From Cellulomonas sp. IC4_254 (GTDB lineage Bacteria > Actinomycetota > Actinomycetes > Actinomycetales > Cellulomonadaceae): DNA of 33,458 nt. Shown here piece after piece: positions 1-7,446 of this stretch. The notes beneath the pieces are model-generated. The model was not told the DNA's origin, made no database searches, and was given only the letters and a program-made list of their open reading frames with translations. The first letter of the stretch is position 1, and each line of letters begins with the position of its first letter. Made by a program: the position numbers and the translations under genes. The stretch is taken from positions 1 through 33,458 of the forward strand of contig NZ_JAANNB010000017.1 in NCBI RefSeq assembly GCF_011603975.1, in the 5' to 3' direction.

Positions 1-891
1 CGCAGCCGCGGCCGCCGCGAGGGCAGCGGCTGGCCGTTCGTCATCCCGTTCGTCGTGATCGCCGTGCTGTTCCTGGTGGTCCCGACCCTGTGGGGCCTGG
101 GTCTGAGCTTCACCGAGCAGTCGCTGATGGGCAACGGCGGCTGGGTCGGGCTCGACAACTACGCCGAGGCGTTCGGCGACCCCGTCATGTGGTCCACCCT
201 GGGCAACACCGTGGCGTTCACGCTGATGAGCACGATCCCCCTGGTGGTGATCGCGCTGGCCATGGCGCTGCTGGTCTACACCGGGCTCCCGGGCCAGTGG
301 GTCTGGCGGCTGGCGTTCTTCGCGCCGTACATGCTGCCCGTCGCGGTCGTCGTGCAGATCTGGGTGTGGCTGTACCAGCCCGAGATCGGCTTCTTCAACT
401 ACTGGCTCGACCGGCTCGGGCTGGACAAGGTCGGCTGGCTGACCGACCCGAGCGTCGCCATGTGGTCGATGGCCCTGCTGACGCTCTGGTGGACCGTCGG
501 CTTCAACTTCCTGCTGTACCTGTCGGCGCTGCAGGCCATCCCGGACCAGATGTACGAGGCCGCGGCCCTCGACGGCGCGGGCGCCTGGCGCCGGCTGTGG
601 TCGATCACGCTGCCCCAGCTCCGGTCCACGACCGTGCTGATCACCGTCCTGCAGGTCCTGGCGTCGCTGAAGGTGTTCGACCAGATGTTCATCGCCTTCA
701 ACGGCGGCAGCGGGCCGGACGGCGTGACCCGGCCGATCCTGCAGTACATCTACGACACCGGGTTCACCGGGTACCGGATGGGCTACGCCTCGGCGATGTC
801 CTACATCTACTTCGCGCTCATCATCGTGGTCGCCGTCGGGTTCCAGGTGCTGACCACCGCTCGCCGGAAGGAGCAGCGCCGTGGCCGTTGA
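1..891 (+). CDS. Sugar ABC transporter permease, MalF-like (5' partial)
   Basis: Inner-membrane permease of a CUT1-type carbohydrate importer, pairing with the next gene to form the translocation channel. The reading frame is open from base 1, so the true start lies upstream of the window; 296 residues are visible. Hydrophobic segments are spread over the visible protein. The cytoplasmic EAA loop that contacts the ATPase is clear (EAAALDGAGAWRRLW, starting at visible residue 186), followed by a final pair of membrane spans and a basic tail. The stop codon overlaps the start of the second permease by 11 bases, so translation is probably coupled. The substrate cannot be read from sequence; the solute-binding protein is probably just upstream. 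Family call is firm, substrate unknown. Confidence 0.93.
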   Translation, partial: RSRGRREGSGWPFVIPFVVIAVLFLVVPTLWGLGLSFTEQSLMGNGGWVGLDNYAEAFGDPVMWSTLGNTVAFTLMSTIPLVVIALAMALLVYTGLPGQWVWRLAFFAPYMLPVAVVVQIWVWLYQPEIGFFNYWLDRLGLDKVGWLTDPSVAMWSMALLTLWWTVGFNFLLYLSALQAIPDQMYEAAALDGAGAWRRLWSITLPQLRSTTVLITVLQVLASLKVFDQMFIAFNGGSGPDGVTRPILQYIYDTGFTGYRMGYASAMSYIYFALIIVVAVGFQVLTTARRKEQRRGR

Positions 892-1807
892 CACGCTCAC
901 CGCCCCCGCGACGGGCGGGTTCCGCCGCGCCTACGCGGAGCGCCGGGAGGAGAACCGCCGCACCCGCAGCCTGGTGCTCGGCCGCAGCAGGGTCGCCACC
1001 GTGCTGTCGGTGGTCCTGCTCGTGCTGCTCGCCCTGTCCTGGCTGCTGCCGCTGCTCTGGGCCGTGGACACCTCGTTCAAGACCGAGGCGCAGGCCCAGT
1101 CGGTGCCGCTGCAGTGGTTCCCCGACGGCGGGTTCACGCTGGAGAACTACCGCACGGTGTTCGCGCGCGGCGAGGTGCCGCGCTGGATGGCGAACACCCT
1201 GCTCGTCGCCGGGTCGGTCACGGTCCTCACCGTCGCGGCGTGCGCGCTCGCCGGCTACGGGTTCGCCCGCACCCGGTTCCGCGGCAAGAACCTGCTGTTC
1301 GCCGGCACCATCGCGCTGATCGCGGTCCCCGGCCAGATCCTCATCGTGCCGCTGTTCCGGCAGATGGAGGCCCTGGGCTTCGTCGACACCTACCAGGGCG
1401 TGATCCTGCCCCAGCTGGTGGCGCCGGTGATGGTCTACATCTTCAGCAAGTTCTTCGCGGAGGTGCCGCAGGAGATCGAGGACGCCGCACGGGTCGACGG
1501 GGCGGGGCACTGGCGGACGTTCTGGTCCATCGTGCTGCCGATCTCCCGGCCCATCGTGTCGGCGGTCGCGATCTTCGTGTTCATCGGCGCGTGGAACAAC
1601 TTCCTGTGGCCGTTCATCGTCACCAACAACCCCGACCTGATGACCCTCCCGGTCGGCCTGTCCACGGTGAAGAACGCCTACGGCACGATCTACGCGCAGA
1701 CCATGGCCTCGGCCGTGATCGCCGCCCTGCCGCTGATCCTGCTGTTCATGCTGTTCCAGCGGCAGATCGTCAAGGCGGTCGCCACCACCGGCCTGGGCGG
1801 CCGGTGA
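881..1807 (+). CDS. Sugar ABC transporter permease, MalG-like
   Basis: Second inner-membrane permease (308 aa) of the CUT1 sugar importer. It starts with GTG at 881 inside the end of the first permease and has GGAAGGAG at 866-873 as ribosome binding site. The basic N-terminus (about residues 14-40) precedes the first of six predicted membrane spans. The EAA loop reads EDAARVDGAGHWRTFW near residues 200-215 and is the docking site for the ATPase, which is not in the window and in this family is often a shared MsiK-type protein encoded elsewhere. Length is normal. Gene order permease-permease-LacI regulator fits an actinobacterial oligosaccharide uptake operon. Substrate not determinable. Confidence 0.95.
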   Translation: MAVDTLTAPATGGFRRAYAERREENRRTRSLVLGRSRVATVLSVVLLVLLALSWLLPLLWAVDTSFKTEAQAQSVPLQWFPDGGFTLENYRTVFARGEVPRWMANTLLVAGSVTVLTVAACALAGYGFARTRFRGKNLLFAGTIALIAVPGQILIVPLFRQMEALGFVDTYQGVILPQLVAPVMVYIFSKFFAEVPQEIEDAARVDGAGHWRTFWSIVLPISRPIVSAVAIFVFIGAWNNFLWPFIVTNNPDLMTLPVGLSTVKNAYGTIYAQTMASAVIAALPLILLFMLFQRQIVKAVATTGLGGR

Positions 1808-1840
1808 CGCCCGGGTCCACCCCGGACGCATGACCCGCGA

Positions 1841-1876
1841 GCCGCGCCGCGCCCCTACGCTGGGGCGCGGCGCGGC
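1841..1876 (+). promoter_or_regulatory. 15-bp perfect inverted repeat whose loop is a TACGCT -10 hexamer
   Basis: Arms 1841-1855 and 1862-1876 are perfectly complementary and separated by exactly the six bases TACGCT. As RNA this would be a very stable hairpin after the permease genes, although no T-run follows. As DNA, TACGCT is the hexamer that precedes four other gene starts in this window, so this may be the -10 of the lacI-type gene, with a leader of about 57 bases carrying GAGGAGG. It may be terminator, promoter or operator, or several of these at once. Confidence 0.55.
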
Positions 1877-1924
1877 GCCGTCCGAGGGGTCGACCGTGCG
1901 CGACGTGACCGAGGAGGTGGGCCG

Positions 1925-2995
1925 GTGACCGCCAAGCGGCGCCAGGCGGGCGTGACCATGCAGGACGTCGCGGCGCTGGCCGGGGTGTCCATCAAGACGG
2001 TCTCGAACGTCATCAACGGGTACCCGTACATCCGCCCGGGCACCAAGGAGCGCGTCGAGGCCGCCATCGAGCAGCTCGGCTACCGGGTGAACCTCTCGGC
2101 CCGGAACCTGCGCCAGGGCCGGACCGGGATGATCGGGCTGGCGGTGCCCGAGCTGAGCCTGCCGTACTTCGCCGAGCTCGCGGACTCCGTCATCCGGGCC
2201 GCCGAGCGCCGCGGCGTGATCGTCCTCATCGAGCAGACGAACGCCAGCCGCGAGCGCGAGCTCGAGGTGCTGCACGGCCAGCGCCGGCACCTGACCGACG
2301 GGCTGATCTTCTCCCCGCTCGCGCTGGGCACCGAGGACCGCGCGGCGTTCGCGGTCGACTTCCCGATGGTGCTGCTCGGCGAGCGGATCTTCGGCGGCCC
2401 GGCCGACCACGTGACCATGAGCAACGTCGAGGCCGCCCGCGCCGCGACCCGGCACCTCGTCGAGACCGGCCGGCGCCGGATCGCGCTGCTCGGGTCGCAC
2501 GCGGGCGAGACCGTCGGCAGCGCCGCCCTGCGCCAGCGCGGGTACGAGCAGGCGCTCGCGGAGGCCGGCCTGCCGCTCGACCCGGCGCTGATCGGCGAGG
2601 CGGGCCGGTGGCACCGGTCGACCGGCGCCGCGGCGATGGCGCGGATGCTCGACGCCGGCACCGAGATCGACGCCGTGTTCGGCCTCAACGACGCCCTCGC
2701 GATCGGCGCGCTGCACGTGCTGCACGACCGCGGCGTCGCGGTGCCGGAGGAGGTCGCGGTCATCGGCTTCGACGACATCGAGGACGCGGCGTACGCGTCC
2801 CCGCCGCTGTCGTCGGTCGCCCCGGGGCGGGAGCAGATCGCGCAGACCGCCGTCGACCTGCTGCTCGCCCGGGTCGCCGGGACGGCGCCGCCGGAGCACG
2901 TCGAGGTCATCACGGACTTCGAGGTGGTCGCGCGGGAGTCGACGGTGGGCGCCGCGGTGCGGGCCGCGGTGCCCGCGCGCACGGTCGTCGCCTGA
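1925..2995 (+). CDS. LacI-family transcriptional regulator
   Basis: Sugar-responsive DNA-binding repressor of 356 aa. Residues 11-32 form the LacI helix-turn-helix (VTMQDVAALAGVSIKTVSNV), followed by a hinge helix near residue 58 (ARNLRQGRTGMIG) and a periplasmic-binding-protein-like effector domain to the C-terminus. GTG at 1925 is chosen because GAGGAGG lies at 1911-1917 with a 7-base spacer; ATG codons downstream would remove part of the helix-turn-helix. It follows the two permeases on the same strand after 117 bases, so it most likely controls that transporter with the imported sugar or a breakdown product as inducer. No operator of the usual LacI-family CG-centred type was recognised in the visible intergenic DNA; it is probably upstream of the window. 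Confidence 0.95.
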   Translation: MTAKRRQAGVTMQDVAALAGVSIKTVSNVINGYPYIRPGTKERVEAAIEQLGYRVNLSARNLRQGRTGMIGLAVPELSLPYFAELADSVIRAAERRGVIVLIEQTNASRERELEVLHGQRRHLTDGLIFSPLALGTEDRAAFAVDFPMVLLGERIFGGPADHVTMSNVEAARAATRHLVETGRRRIALLGSHAGETVGSAALRQRGYEQALAEAGLPLDPALIGEAGRWHRSTGAAAMARMLDAGTEIDAVFGLNDALAIGALHVLHDRGVAVPEEVAVIGFDDIEDAAYASPPLSSVAPGREQIAQTAVDLLLARVAGTAPPEHVEVITDFEVVARESTVGAAVRAAVPARTVVA

Positions 2996-3001
2996 GGGGT
3001 C

Positions 3002-3028
3002 GGGCGCTCGCGCGCCCCCGGCGCCGGG
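3002..3028 (+). terminator. Likely terminator hairpins after the lacI-type gene
   Basis: A 6-bp stem (GGGCGC 3002-3007, loop TCGC, GCGCCC 3012-3017) is followed directly by the palindrome CCCGGCGCCGGG (3017-3028). Both lie within 35 bases of the stop codon. There is no U-run, as is common in high-GC actinobacteria. Confidence 0.45.
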
Positions 3029-3046
3029 CCGGAATCCCGACGGGTA

Positions 3047-3060
3047 GTTGATTGTTCAAC
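3047..3060. promoter_or_regulatory. MarR-type operator, GTTGA-N4-TCAAC, over the LLM promoter
   Basis: GTTGA (3047-3051) and TCAAC (3056-3060) form a perfect inverted repeat with a 4-base spacer. The same half-sites with the same spacing occur at 17811-17824 between yceI and the marR-type gene. The box covers the predicted -35 element (TTGATT, 3048-3053), the position expected for a repressor site. Confidence 0.7.
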
Positions 3061-3076
3061 GGAAGCCGCGCACGAT
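3048..3076 (+). promoter_or_regulatory. Promoter of the LLM oxidoreductase operon
   Basis: TTGATT (3048-3053), a 17-base spacer and CACGAT (3071-3076) fit a housekeeping sigma promoter. Transcription would begin near 3083, giving a leader of about 26 bases with GGGAGG at 3095-3100. Confidence 0.6.
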
Positions 3077-3108
3077 GGGTGCCGACGACGACCCGGGAGG
3101 ACCCCGTC

Positions 3109-4149
3109 ATGACCGCCCTGCAGCTCGGCCTGGACACCTTCGGCGACCTGCCGACCGACGACGCCACCGGGCGCCTGCTCACGCACCCCGAGGCGATCCG
3201 CCGCGTGGTGGACGAGGCCGTGCTCGCCGACCAGGTCGGCCTGGACGTCATCGCGCTCGGCGAGCACCACCGCCCGGACTTCGCGCTGTCCTCGCCCGAG
3301 ACCGTGCTCGCGGGCATCGCCACCCGCACCGAGCGGATCCGGCTCGCGTCCGGCGTCACCGTGCTCAGCTCCGACGACCCGGTGCGCGTCTTCCAGCGGT
3401 TCGCGACCCTCGACGCGCTGTCCGGCGGCCGCGCGCAGGTGATGCTGGGCCGCGGGTCGTTCACCGAGTCGTTCCCGCTGTTCGGGTTCGACCTGCAGGA
3501 CTACGAGGTCCTGTTCGAGGAGAAGATCGAGCTGTTCTCCCAGCTGCTCCGCGAGCAGCCGGTCACCTGGTCGGGCAGCACCCGCGCCCCGCTGACGGAC
3601 GCCGACGTCTACCCGAAGACCGCCGGCGCCCTGGAGACCTGGGTCGGCGTCGGCGGCTCGCCGCAGTCCGTGGTCCGCGCCGCGCACTACGGGCTGCCGC
3701 TCATGCTCGCGATCATCGGCGGCGAGCCGGACCGGTTCCGCCCGTACGTCGACCTGTACCGGCGGGCGACCGCCCAGCTCGGCACTCCCGAGGGCCGGGT
3801 CGGGGTGCACTCGCACGGCCTGGTCGCCGAGACCGACGAGGCCGCGCTCGAGGCGTACTACGGCCCGTACAAGCAGATGCGCGACGCGATCGGCGCGGAC
3901 CGCGGCTGGCCGCCGCTGCGCCGCGCGGAGTTCGACGCGGAGGTCCAGCACGGCTCGTTGTACGTCGGCTCGCCGGAGACGGTCGCGCGCAAGATCGCCC
4001 GCACCGTGCGCGGCCTGGACGTCAGCCGGTTCGACCTGGTCTACACCGGCGGGCCGCTGAAGGTGAGCGACCGGCTGCGCGCGGTCGAGCTGTTCGGCAG
4101 CCGGGTCGCCCCGATGGTGCGCGACCTGCTGGCGGGGGACGTCGCGTGA
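3109..4149 (+). CDS. LLM-class flavin-dependent oxidoreductase
   Basis: Luciferase-like TIM-barrel oxidoreductase of 346 aa, predicted cytosolic and using reduced FMN (or possibly F420). Recognisable blocks are GEHHRPDF at residues 51-58, [19 protein letters not shown] near 85-103, and the glycine-rich [17 protein letters not shown] after it. These resemble the LLM subfamily typified by the Agrobacterium Atu2307 structure (recalled, not searched). ATG 3109 is chosen over an in-frame upstream ATG because GGGAGG sits 8 bases before it and because the upstream codons fall inside the predicted promoter. Its stop overlaps the next start by four bases (GTGA), so the two products are probably made together. 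The MarR-type box over its promoter suggests induction by a small aromatic or oxidant ligand. Substrate unknown. Confidence 0.9.
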   Translation: MTALQLGLDTFGDLPTDDATGRLLTHPEAIRRVVDEAVLADQVGLDVIALGEHHRPDFALSSPETVLAGIATRTERIRLASGVTVLSSDDPVRVFQRFATLDALSGGRAQVMLGRGSFTESFPLFGFDLQDYEVLFEEKIELFSQLLREQPVTWSGSTRAPLTDADVYPKTAGALETWVGVGGSPQSVVRAAHYGLPLMLAIIGGEPDRFRPYVDLYRRATAQLGTPEGRVGVHSHGLVAETDEAALEAYYGPYKQMRDAIGADRGWPPLRRAEFDAEVQHGSLYVGSPETVARKIARTVRGLDVSRFDLVYTGGPLKVSDRLRAVELFGSRVAPMVRDLLAGDVA

Positions 4150-4865
4150 CGAGCCGGGGGACGGTCGGCATCCTCGGGGCCGGCAAGGTCGGCACCGTGC
4201 TCGCGCGCCTCGCGGTCGCCGCCGGGTATGACGTGGCGGTCGCCGGCTCCGGTGACCCGGAGCGGATCCGGCTGATCGTCGAGGTCCTGGTGCCCGGCGC
4301 CCGGGCCGTGGACGCGGCGGAGGCGGCGCGGGCGGACCTCGTGGTGCTCGCGCTGCCGCTCGGCCGGCTCGGCGAGGTGGCCGAGCGGGTCGGGGACGTG
4401 CTGGCCGGCCGGCTGGTGGTCGACGCCATGAACTACTGGTGGGAGACCGACGGCGAGCGCCCCGACCTCGCCGACCCCGCGGTGGCGACGAGCGTCCTGG
4501 TGGCCGAGGCCCTGCCGGGAGCGCGGCTGGTCAAGGCGTTCAACCACATGGGGTACCACGACCTCGACGAGGGGCCGCTCCCCGCGGGGACGCCGGGCCG
4601 GCGGGCGATCGCGGTCGCGGCGGACGACCCCGCGGCCGCGGCCGAGGTGGCGGTGTTCGTGGACGCGCTCGGCTTCGACCCGGTGCCCGCGGGCTCGCTC
4701 GCGGACAGCGTGGCGCTGCAGCCGCACGCCGAGGCCTTCGGTGCGAACGAGGACGCCGGGACGCTCGCCGCGGTGCTGGCCCGGTTCCCGACCACGGAGC
4801 GCGGCGAGGTCGTGGCGGCGGCACGGGCGGCCCGCACGGCCGCGGCGGTGGACGCCGCGGGCTGA
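4146..4865 (+). CDS. NAD(P)-binding Rossmann protein, F420:NADPH oxidoreductase-like
   Basis: A 239-aa Rossmann-fold protein with the dinucleotide motif G-A-G-x-x-G at residues 11-16 and a conserved middle block ([21 protein letters not shown]) typical of proteins annotated as NADPH-dependent F420 reductases or coenzyme F420 oxidoreductase-like. The second strand ends in AGSGDPERI and lacks an obvious Ser-Arg pair for the NADPH 2'-phosphate, so cofactor preference is uncertain. Translation starts at GTG 4146, overlapping the LLM gene by four bases. Plausibly it supplies reduced cofactor to the LLM enzyme or acts on its product; this is inference from coupling. Confidence 0.82.
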   Translation: MTSRGTVGILGAGKVGTVLARLAVAAGYDVAVAGSGDPERIRLIVEVLVPGARAVDAAEAARADLVVLALPLGRLGEVAERVGDVLAGRLVVDAMNYWWETDGERPDLADPAVATSVLVAEALPGARLVKAFNHMGYHDLDEGPLPAGTPGRRAIAVAADDPAAAAEVAVFVDALGFDPVPAGSLADSVALQPHAEAFGANEDAGTLAAVLARFPTTERGEVVAAARAARTAAAVDAAG

Positions 4866-4875
4866 CGACGTCCGG

Positions 4876-4925
4876 GTGGAGCGTTCTGCCCGACACGCCC
4901 CGGCGTGTTCGGCAGAACGCTCCAC
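4876..4925. terminator. Long 22-bp-arm hairpin at a convergent gene end
   Basis: Arms 4876-4897 and 4904-4925 pair over 22 positions with two adjacent mismatches around a 6-base loop. It lies between the stops of the converging F420-reductase-like and glycosyltransferase genes, so it can act as a bidirectional terminator. Neither side has a T-run, and the arm length is unusual for a simple terminator. Confidence 0.75.
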
Positions 4926-4949
4926 TCCTGCCCACCGCGGCCGGGCGGG

Positions 4950-6251
4950 TCACCAGCCGCCGAGGTAGGCCTCCAGGTCCGGCTCCTCGGTAAGCGGGTC
5001 GAGGCCGTCGGCCGGGGTCGTCGCGCGCGGGAACAGGTCGTCGCGGCCCCACCGGCGCTCGCGGGCCCGGGCCCGGCGGGACACCACCCGGAGCAGCGGC
5101 GCGCCGTCCGGCCCGAGCAGGGCGAGCTCGCCCAGCCCGTCCGCGGCGACCCGCTCGACGGCGGCGGTGAGGGCGTCCGGCGTGGTCGCGCGCAGTGGGC
5201 GGTCCAGGACGACGTCCAGGCGGACGCGGTCGTACCGGTCGCCGCCGCCCGGGCCCGCGGGCTCGCCCGGCGCCGGCTCGGCGCCCGGCAGCGCCGCCAG
5301 CACCGAGTCGACGGACACGAACCGCTGCGCCGCCGACACCTCGTCCGGCGGGTGCACCAGCACGTCGACCCGGCCGGACGGCAGCCCGCGCGGCCGGGAC
5401 CCGGGCACGGGCACCAGGTCCGCGAGCCGCAGCGCCTCGGCGTTCTTCGCCGCCCGGGACGCCTCGTCGCGGCCGGACCAGTCCGGCCCGTCGTGCCAGG
5501 CGACCGCGTCCGGGACGTGCGCGAGCACCGCACCGGCCAGCCAGGCGCGGTAGGCCCACTCCCAGTCCTCGCCGCCGTAGGCCGAGAACCCCTCGTCGAA
5601 CCCGCCGACGGCGGCGAACAGCGTCCGGCTGCACGCCGCGACGGCGCCGATCACGTACCGGTACGACCGGTCGTCGGCGTCCAGCAGGTCCCGGCTGCGC
5701 CGGTAGGCGTCGGCGAGCCAGGCGGGCTCCGGCAGCTCCCGCTCCGGGCCGAGCCGCTCGACCGGCGCGTCCGCGGGCGCCCCGGCGAGGTCGGCGTGCC
5801 GCCGACGGCCGACGGCGACGCAGTCCGGCGCCAGCGCGGGCAGCCGCGCGATCGCCCGCAGGTACCCGGGCTCCGGAGCGGTGTCCGCGTCGAGGAACAC
5901 GAGCACGTCCCCGGTCGCGGCGGCGGCCCCGGCGTTGCGCGCGGCGGCGACCCGGAAGCCCCGGTCCTCCTGCCGCAGCAGCCGGACGCCGCAGGGCACC
6001 CGCGGCGGCACGGGCGAGCCGTCGTCCACCACGACGACCTCGGTCCGGTCGGCCGGGTGGTCCTGCCGGGCGAGGGCCGCCAGCGTCCGGTCGAGCTCGG
6101 CCTGCTGGTCGTAGTGCACGACGACGACCGAGACCACCGGCGGCACCTCGGGGACCACGCCGTCGAGCAGGTCCCACCGGTTGCCGGGCAGCGGCCGCCC
6201 CGCCGGGTGCGGCGCGCCGGGCGGGTGCGGGGCGTCGGGCGGCGGGGTCAC
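4950..6251 (-). CDS. Family 2 glycosyltransferase with galactosyltransferase-type C-terminal motif
   Basis: GT-A fold glycosyltransferase, 433 aa, no membrane segment. A Pro-rich N-terminus (1-40) leads into SVVVVHYDQQ, then DDGS at 76-79, the metal-binding DAD at 121-123 (VFLDADT) and the GGED motif at 226-229 (FDEGFSAYGGEDWEW), the signature of the Glyco_transf_7C domain. Residues after about 265 form an additional domain without recognised family. GTG at 6251 overlaps the stop of the preceding gene by four bases, so it is the second gene of a two-gene operon. Donor and acceptor unknown. It shares its core architecture with the gene at 10726 on the other arm of the cluster. Confidence 0.9.
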   Translation of the reverse strand: MTPPPDAPHPPGAPHPAGRPLPGNRWDLLDGVVPEVPPVVSVVVVHYDQQAELDRTLAALARQDHPADRTEVVVVDDGSPVPPRVPCGVRLLRQEDRGFRVAAARNAGAAAATGDVLVFLDADTAPEPGYLRAIARLPALAPDCVAVGRRRHADLAGAPADAPVERLGPERELPEPAWLADAYRRSRDLLDADDRSYRYVIGAVAACSRTLFAAVGGFDEGFSAYGGEDWEWAYRAWLAGAVLAHVPDAVAWHDGPDWSGRDEASRAAKNAEALRLADLVPVPGSRPRGLPSGRVDVLVHPPDEVSAAQRFVSVDSVLAALPGAEPAPGEPAGPGGGDRYDRVRLDVVLDRPLRATTPDALTAAVERVAADGLGELALLGPDGAPLLRVVSRRARARERRWGRDDLFPRATTPADGLDPLTEEPDLEAYLGGW

Positions 6252-7330
6252 GCGGCGGCCCCGTCGGTCGCGCCGGCGTCCTCGGCCCACCACGCGAGGT
6301 AGGCCGCGGCGGCGTCCGCCAGCGTCGGCGCGAGGGACGTCCCCGCAGGGAGCTGCGTCGCCCCGGGGTCGGCCCAGACCCGGGCGAGGTGCGCGGGCAG
6401 GTCCGCGGGCGGGTAGAGCGTCAGCGTGCCCGGGCGCAGCGCGGCCATCTCGCGGGCGTACCGGGAGTCGACGACCAGCGGCCGGCGACCCGCCTCGCCC
6501 CAGTCGAGCAGCGTGCGCGACGCCGACAGGTGCCGGTGCGCCGCGACCGGGACCCCGGGCCCGCGCAGCGCCGCGTGGAACGCGTCGTCGGCCAGGCCGC
6601 CCGTCACCCGCAGCGCCACGCCGCGGGACCCGGCCTCGGCGCGCAGCCGGTCGACCTCGTCCTCGTGACCGGGCGACGGCCCGCCGACCGCCACGACCGC
6701 GACCTCGCCGGGCGGGGTGCCGGCGGCGCGGAGCAGGTCGGCCGCGTCGGCGACAGCCCGGACGACGTCGTCGTGGCCCTTGCCGGGGTAGAGGAAGCCG
6801 GCGACGAGGGCGACCAGCGGCGCCCCGGCGGGGTCGGGGGCGGCCGCAGCGGCGGCCTCGGCGTCCGGGTCCGTGACGGCCGACCCCAGCGGCACCACCC
6901 GCGCGTGGCCGGCCGCCAGCACGCCGTGCTCCGCCAGCAGCAACGCCTCGTGCCGGCTGTTCACCGCGACCCCGGCCGCCGCCGCGGCGACCCGCGCGTA
7001 CGCGGCCGTGCGCCGGGGCAGGTTCCGCGGGCCGTCCGACTCCTGCGGGACGTCGTGCAGCGTGACCGTCAGGCGGCAGGCCGCCGCGAGCCGTTCCACC
7101 AGGTCGGCGGCGGCGTCGGGGGAGGACCCGAGCAGGCGGTCGGTGACGTGCAGGTGCGCGCGGTCCAGCCCCTCCGCCACGGCCGGCAGGTCGGCGGGGT
7201 CGTCGACGCGCAGCACCCGGGCGCCCGCGTCCAGGTCGCGGACGTGCGCCGCGAGGTCCCCGGCGTACCGGACGACCCCGTGCCGCGGCGGGCCGGTGAG
7301 GAGGAGCGCGGGGGTGTCGGACCTGGTCAT
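6248..7330 (-). CDS. GT-B fold glycosyltransferase (GT4-like, atypical catalytic motif)
   Basis: Predicted soluble glycosyltransferase of 360 aa. The N-terminal half contains TGPPRHGVVRYAGDLAAHV and VTLHDVPQE; the C-terminal half contains VNSRHEALLLAEHG and ALVAGFLYPGKGHDDVVRAV, as in group 1/GT4 enzymes. The canonical E-x7-E near the C-terminus is not evident: the region reads SASRTLLDWGEAGRRPLV, so the catalytic arrangement may differ or the protein may bind sugar without transferring it. Start ATG 7330 has no Shine-Dalgarno sequence but a good promoter ends 7 bases upstream (TTGCCG-17-CACGAT), indicating a leaderless mRNA. It diverges from the plus-strand glycosyltransferase operon across 116 bases. 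Confidence 0.83.
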   Translation of the reverse strand: MTRSDTPALLLTGPPRHGVVRYAGDLAAHVRDLDAGARVLRVDDPADLPAVAEGLDRAHLHVTDRLLGSSPDAAADLVERLAAACRLTVTLHDVPQESDGPRNLPRRTAAYARVAAAAAGVAVNSRHEALLLAEHGVLAAGHARVVPLGSAVTDPDAEAAAAAAPDPAGAPLVALVAGFLYPGKGHDDVVRAVADAADLLRAAGTPPGEVAVVAVGGPSPGHEDEVDRLRAEAGSRGVALRVTGGLADDAFHAALRGPGVPVAAHRHLSASRTLLDWGEAGRRPLVVDSRYAREMAALRPGTLTLYPPADLPAHLARVWADPGATQLPAGTSLAPTLADAAAAYLAWWAEDAGATDGAAA

Positions 7331-7337
7331 CGCGGCA

Positions 7338-7366
7338 ATCGTGGTCGAGTCGCGGGAAGGCGGCAA
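7338..7366 (-). promoter_or_regulatory. Leaderless promoter of the minus-strand glycosyltransferase operon
   Basis: Reading the minus strand: TTGCCG (7366-7361), a 17-base spacer, CACGAT (7343-7338), then 7 bases to ATG 7330. Spacing to the start leaves essentially no 5' leader. Confidence 0.6.
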
Positions 7367-7446
7367 CCGCGCGACACTCTGGGCACCACCGCGACGCAGC
7401 GCTGCTCGGGGACCGGGCGGCGCGCCCGTGACGACGAGAGGACCGC

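Noticed and set aside
1808-1924. LacI-family operator before the regulator
   Set aside because: No CG-centred imperfect palindrome of the usual LacI type was found; the only symmetry is the GC-rich hairpin at 1841-1876.
821-2899. A long open frame on the minus strand opposite the permease and lacI genes
   Set aside because: High GC leaves antisense frames open. Its translation is Arg/Asp/Gly-rich with no recognisable domain, while the plus-strand genes have complete family motifs.
3052-3108. Upstream in-frame start for the LLM gene
   Set aside because: The upstream codons overlap the predicted operator and -10, encode a non-conserved lead, and lack a ribosome site; ATG 3109 has GGGAGG at good spacing.
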